From Chloroflexota bacterium (GTDB lineage Bacteria; Chloroflexota; Dehalococcoidia; Lucifugimonadales; VGZR01): a stretch of DNA of 5,288 bases. The notes beneath the pieces were generated by a model. It did no database searches and was not told the DNA's origin. It saw only the letters and a program-made list of their open reading frames with translations. A program made the translations under genes and the position numbers. Location: positions 1-5,288 of the forward strand of contig JAQBWG010000145.1 in the NCBI GenBank assembly GCA_027625225.1. Direction: 5' to 3'. Positions 4,752 to 5,288 of the stretch are shown in pieces (position 1 is the first letter of the stretch; every line of letters begins with the position of its first letter).

Positions 4752-5288
4752 ATGATTGAAACGCAACAAGAAACCCTTAGCAAAACACATCTGGATGCGT
4801 TGGACGCTACGATTAAAAAGTCGCGTGAGTATCTTCTGAGAGTCCAATACGACCAGGGTTACTGGTGGGGAGAACTCAAGTCGAACCCGACCATGGAGGC
4901 CGAGTTCCTACTCCTTACGCATTTCTTGGGAGTCGCGGATAAAGACCAGTGGCGGAAACTGGCGAACTACATTATTGGCGAACAGCGGCAAGACGGCACC
5001 TGGGGCCAGTACTACGAAGCACCGGGTGACCTCAGCACAACAATCGAATGCTACTTCGCGCTGAAGCTGGCAGGGGTCTCTGCTGAAGAGCCGCATATGC
5101 TCAAGGCAAGGGAGTTCATCCTCTCCAAGGGTGGGGTTCTCGAAGCACGAGTGTTCACGAAGATTTGGCTCGCGCTCTTCGGGCAGTGGGACTGGCGCGG
5201 CGTTCCGGTTATGCCCCCAGAAATCATGCTGTTCCCCGACTGGCTGCCAATAAACATTTACGATTTTTCGAGTTGGGCGCGGGCCACT
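4752..5288 (+). CDS. shc: Squalene-hopene cyclase, 5' part only (cut by window edge)
   Basis: Also called hpnF. This membrane-associated terpene cyclase folds squalene into the five-ring hopene (diploptene) and diplopterol. The visible 179 residues are about the first quarter to third of a protein that is usually near 630 residues. They match the N-terminal domain closely: REYLLRVQYDQGYWWGEL, NPTMEAEFLLLTHFLG, the QW repeat QRQDGTW (78-84), PGDLSTTIECYFALKLAG, FTKIWLALFGQWDW, VMPPEIM and LPINIYDFSSWARAT at the edge, which parallels LNIYEFGSWARAT of the Alicyclobacillus enzyme. The catalytic DxDD acid motif lies beyond the window, so activity cannot be confirmed here. The ATG is five bases after the hpnG stop with only a weak purine stretch before it, suggesting coupling to hpnG translation. 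The tight arrangement places cyclase, HpnH and HpnG in one operon. Confidence 0.96.
   Translation, partial: MIETQQETLSKTHLDALDATIKKSREYLLRVQYDQGYWWGELKSNPTMEAEFLLLTHFLGVADKDQWRKLANYIIGEQRQDGTWGQYYEAPGDLSTTIECYFALKLAGVSAEEPHMLKAREFILSKGGVLEARVFTKIWLALFGQWDWRGVPVMPPEIMLFPDWLPINIYDFSSWARAT

Noticed and set aside
4452..4847. Minus-strand open frame of 131 codons across hpnG and shc
   Set aside because: Lies opposite conserved HpnG and cyclase sequence; no independent support.

Overview
The window reads as an ordinary chromosomal region of a hopanoid-producing, respiring bacterium. Two divergent gene groups share one intergenic region of about 300 bases. Codon use and base composition look even throughout (GC a little above half, judged by eye), and I see no mobile element, CRISPR array, tRNA or rRNA. 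Lineage is uncertain. The radical SAM protein and the prenyl synthase carry wording (RVTTNTT, CTAW, KDPRCAHC; DDVLGVWG) that I associate with actinobacterial and Chloroflexota-type homologues. The squalene-hopene cyclase fragment closely resembles the Alicyclobacillus enzyme. A Chloroflexota or other non-proteobacterial lineage is my weak guess.

Left part (bases 1-1451, minus strand): the first three genes of a complex I operon in standard order, nuoA-nuoB-nuoC. They overlap by 10 and 4 bases, and nuoC runs off the left edge. They encode a small membrane subunit, the N2 iron-sulfur subunit and the 30 kDa peripheral-arm subunit of NADH:quinone oxidoreductase.

Middle (1452-1754): a divergent control region. 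It holds a good sigma70-type promoter candidate for each direction, both with an extended TGC before the -10 box. It also has a second perfect TTGACA on the plus strand, a 7-bp direct repeat two helical turns apart, and short inverted repeats.

Right part (1755-5288, plus strand): a hopanoid operon. A trans-prenyl diphosphate synthase (TTG start) makes the C15/C20 precursor. hpnH is the radical SAM enzyme that joins a 5'-deoxyadenosyl group to diploptene. hpnG is the nucleosidase/phosphorylase that removes adenine from adenosylhopane. The 5' third of shc (squalene-hopene cyclase) is cut by the right edge. Together they cover isoprenoid chain building, cyclisation and the first two steps of C35 (extended) hopanoid side-chain synthesis. 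The squalene-making enzymes (hpnCDE or a squalene synthase) are not in view and would have to lie downstream or elsewhere.

I do not see a convincing undescribed system. The points most worth a second look are the architecture of the shared divergent control region, the short hairpins just before the starts of the first three hopanoid genes (one with the ribosome binding site in its loop), and a 10-bp tandem duplication inside hpnG.
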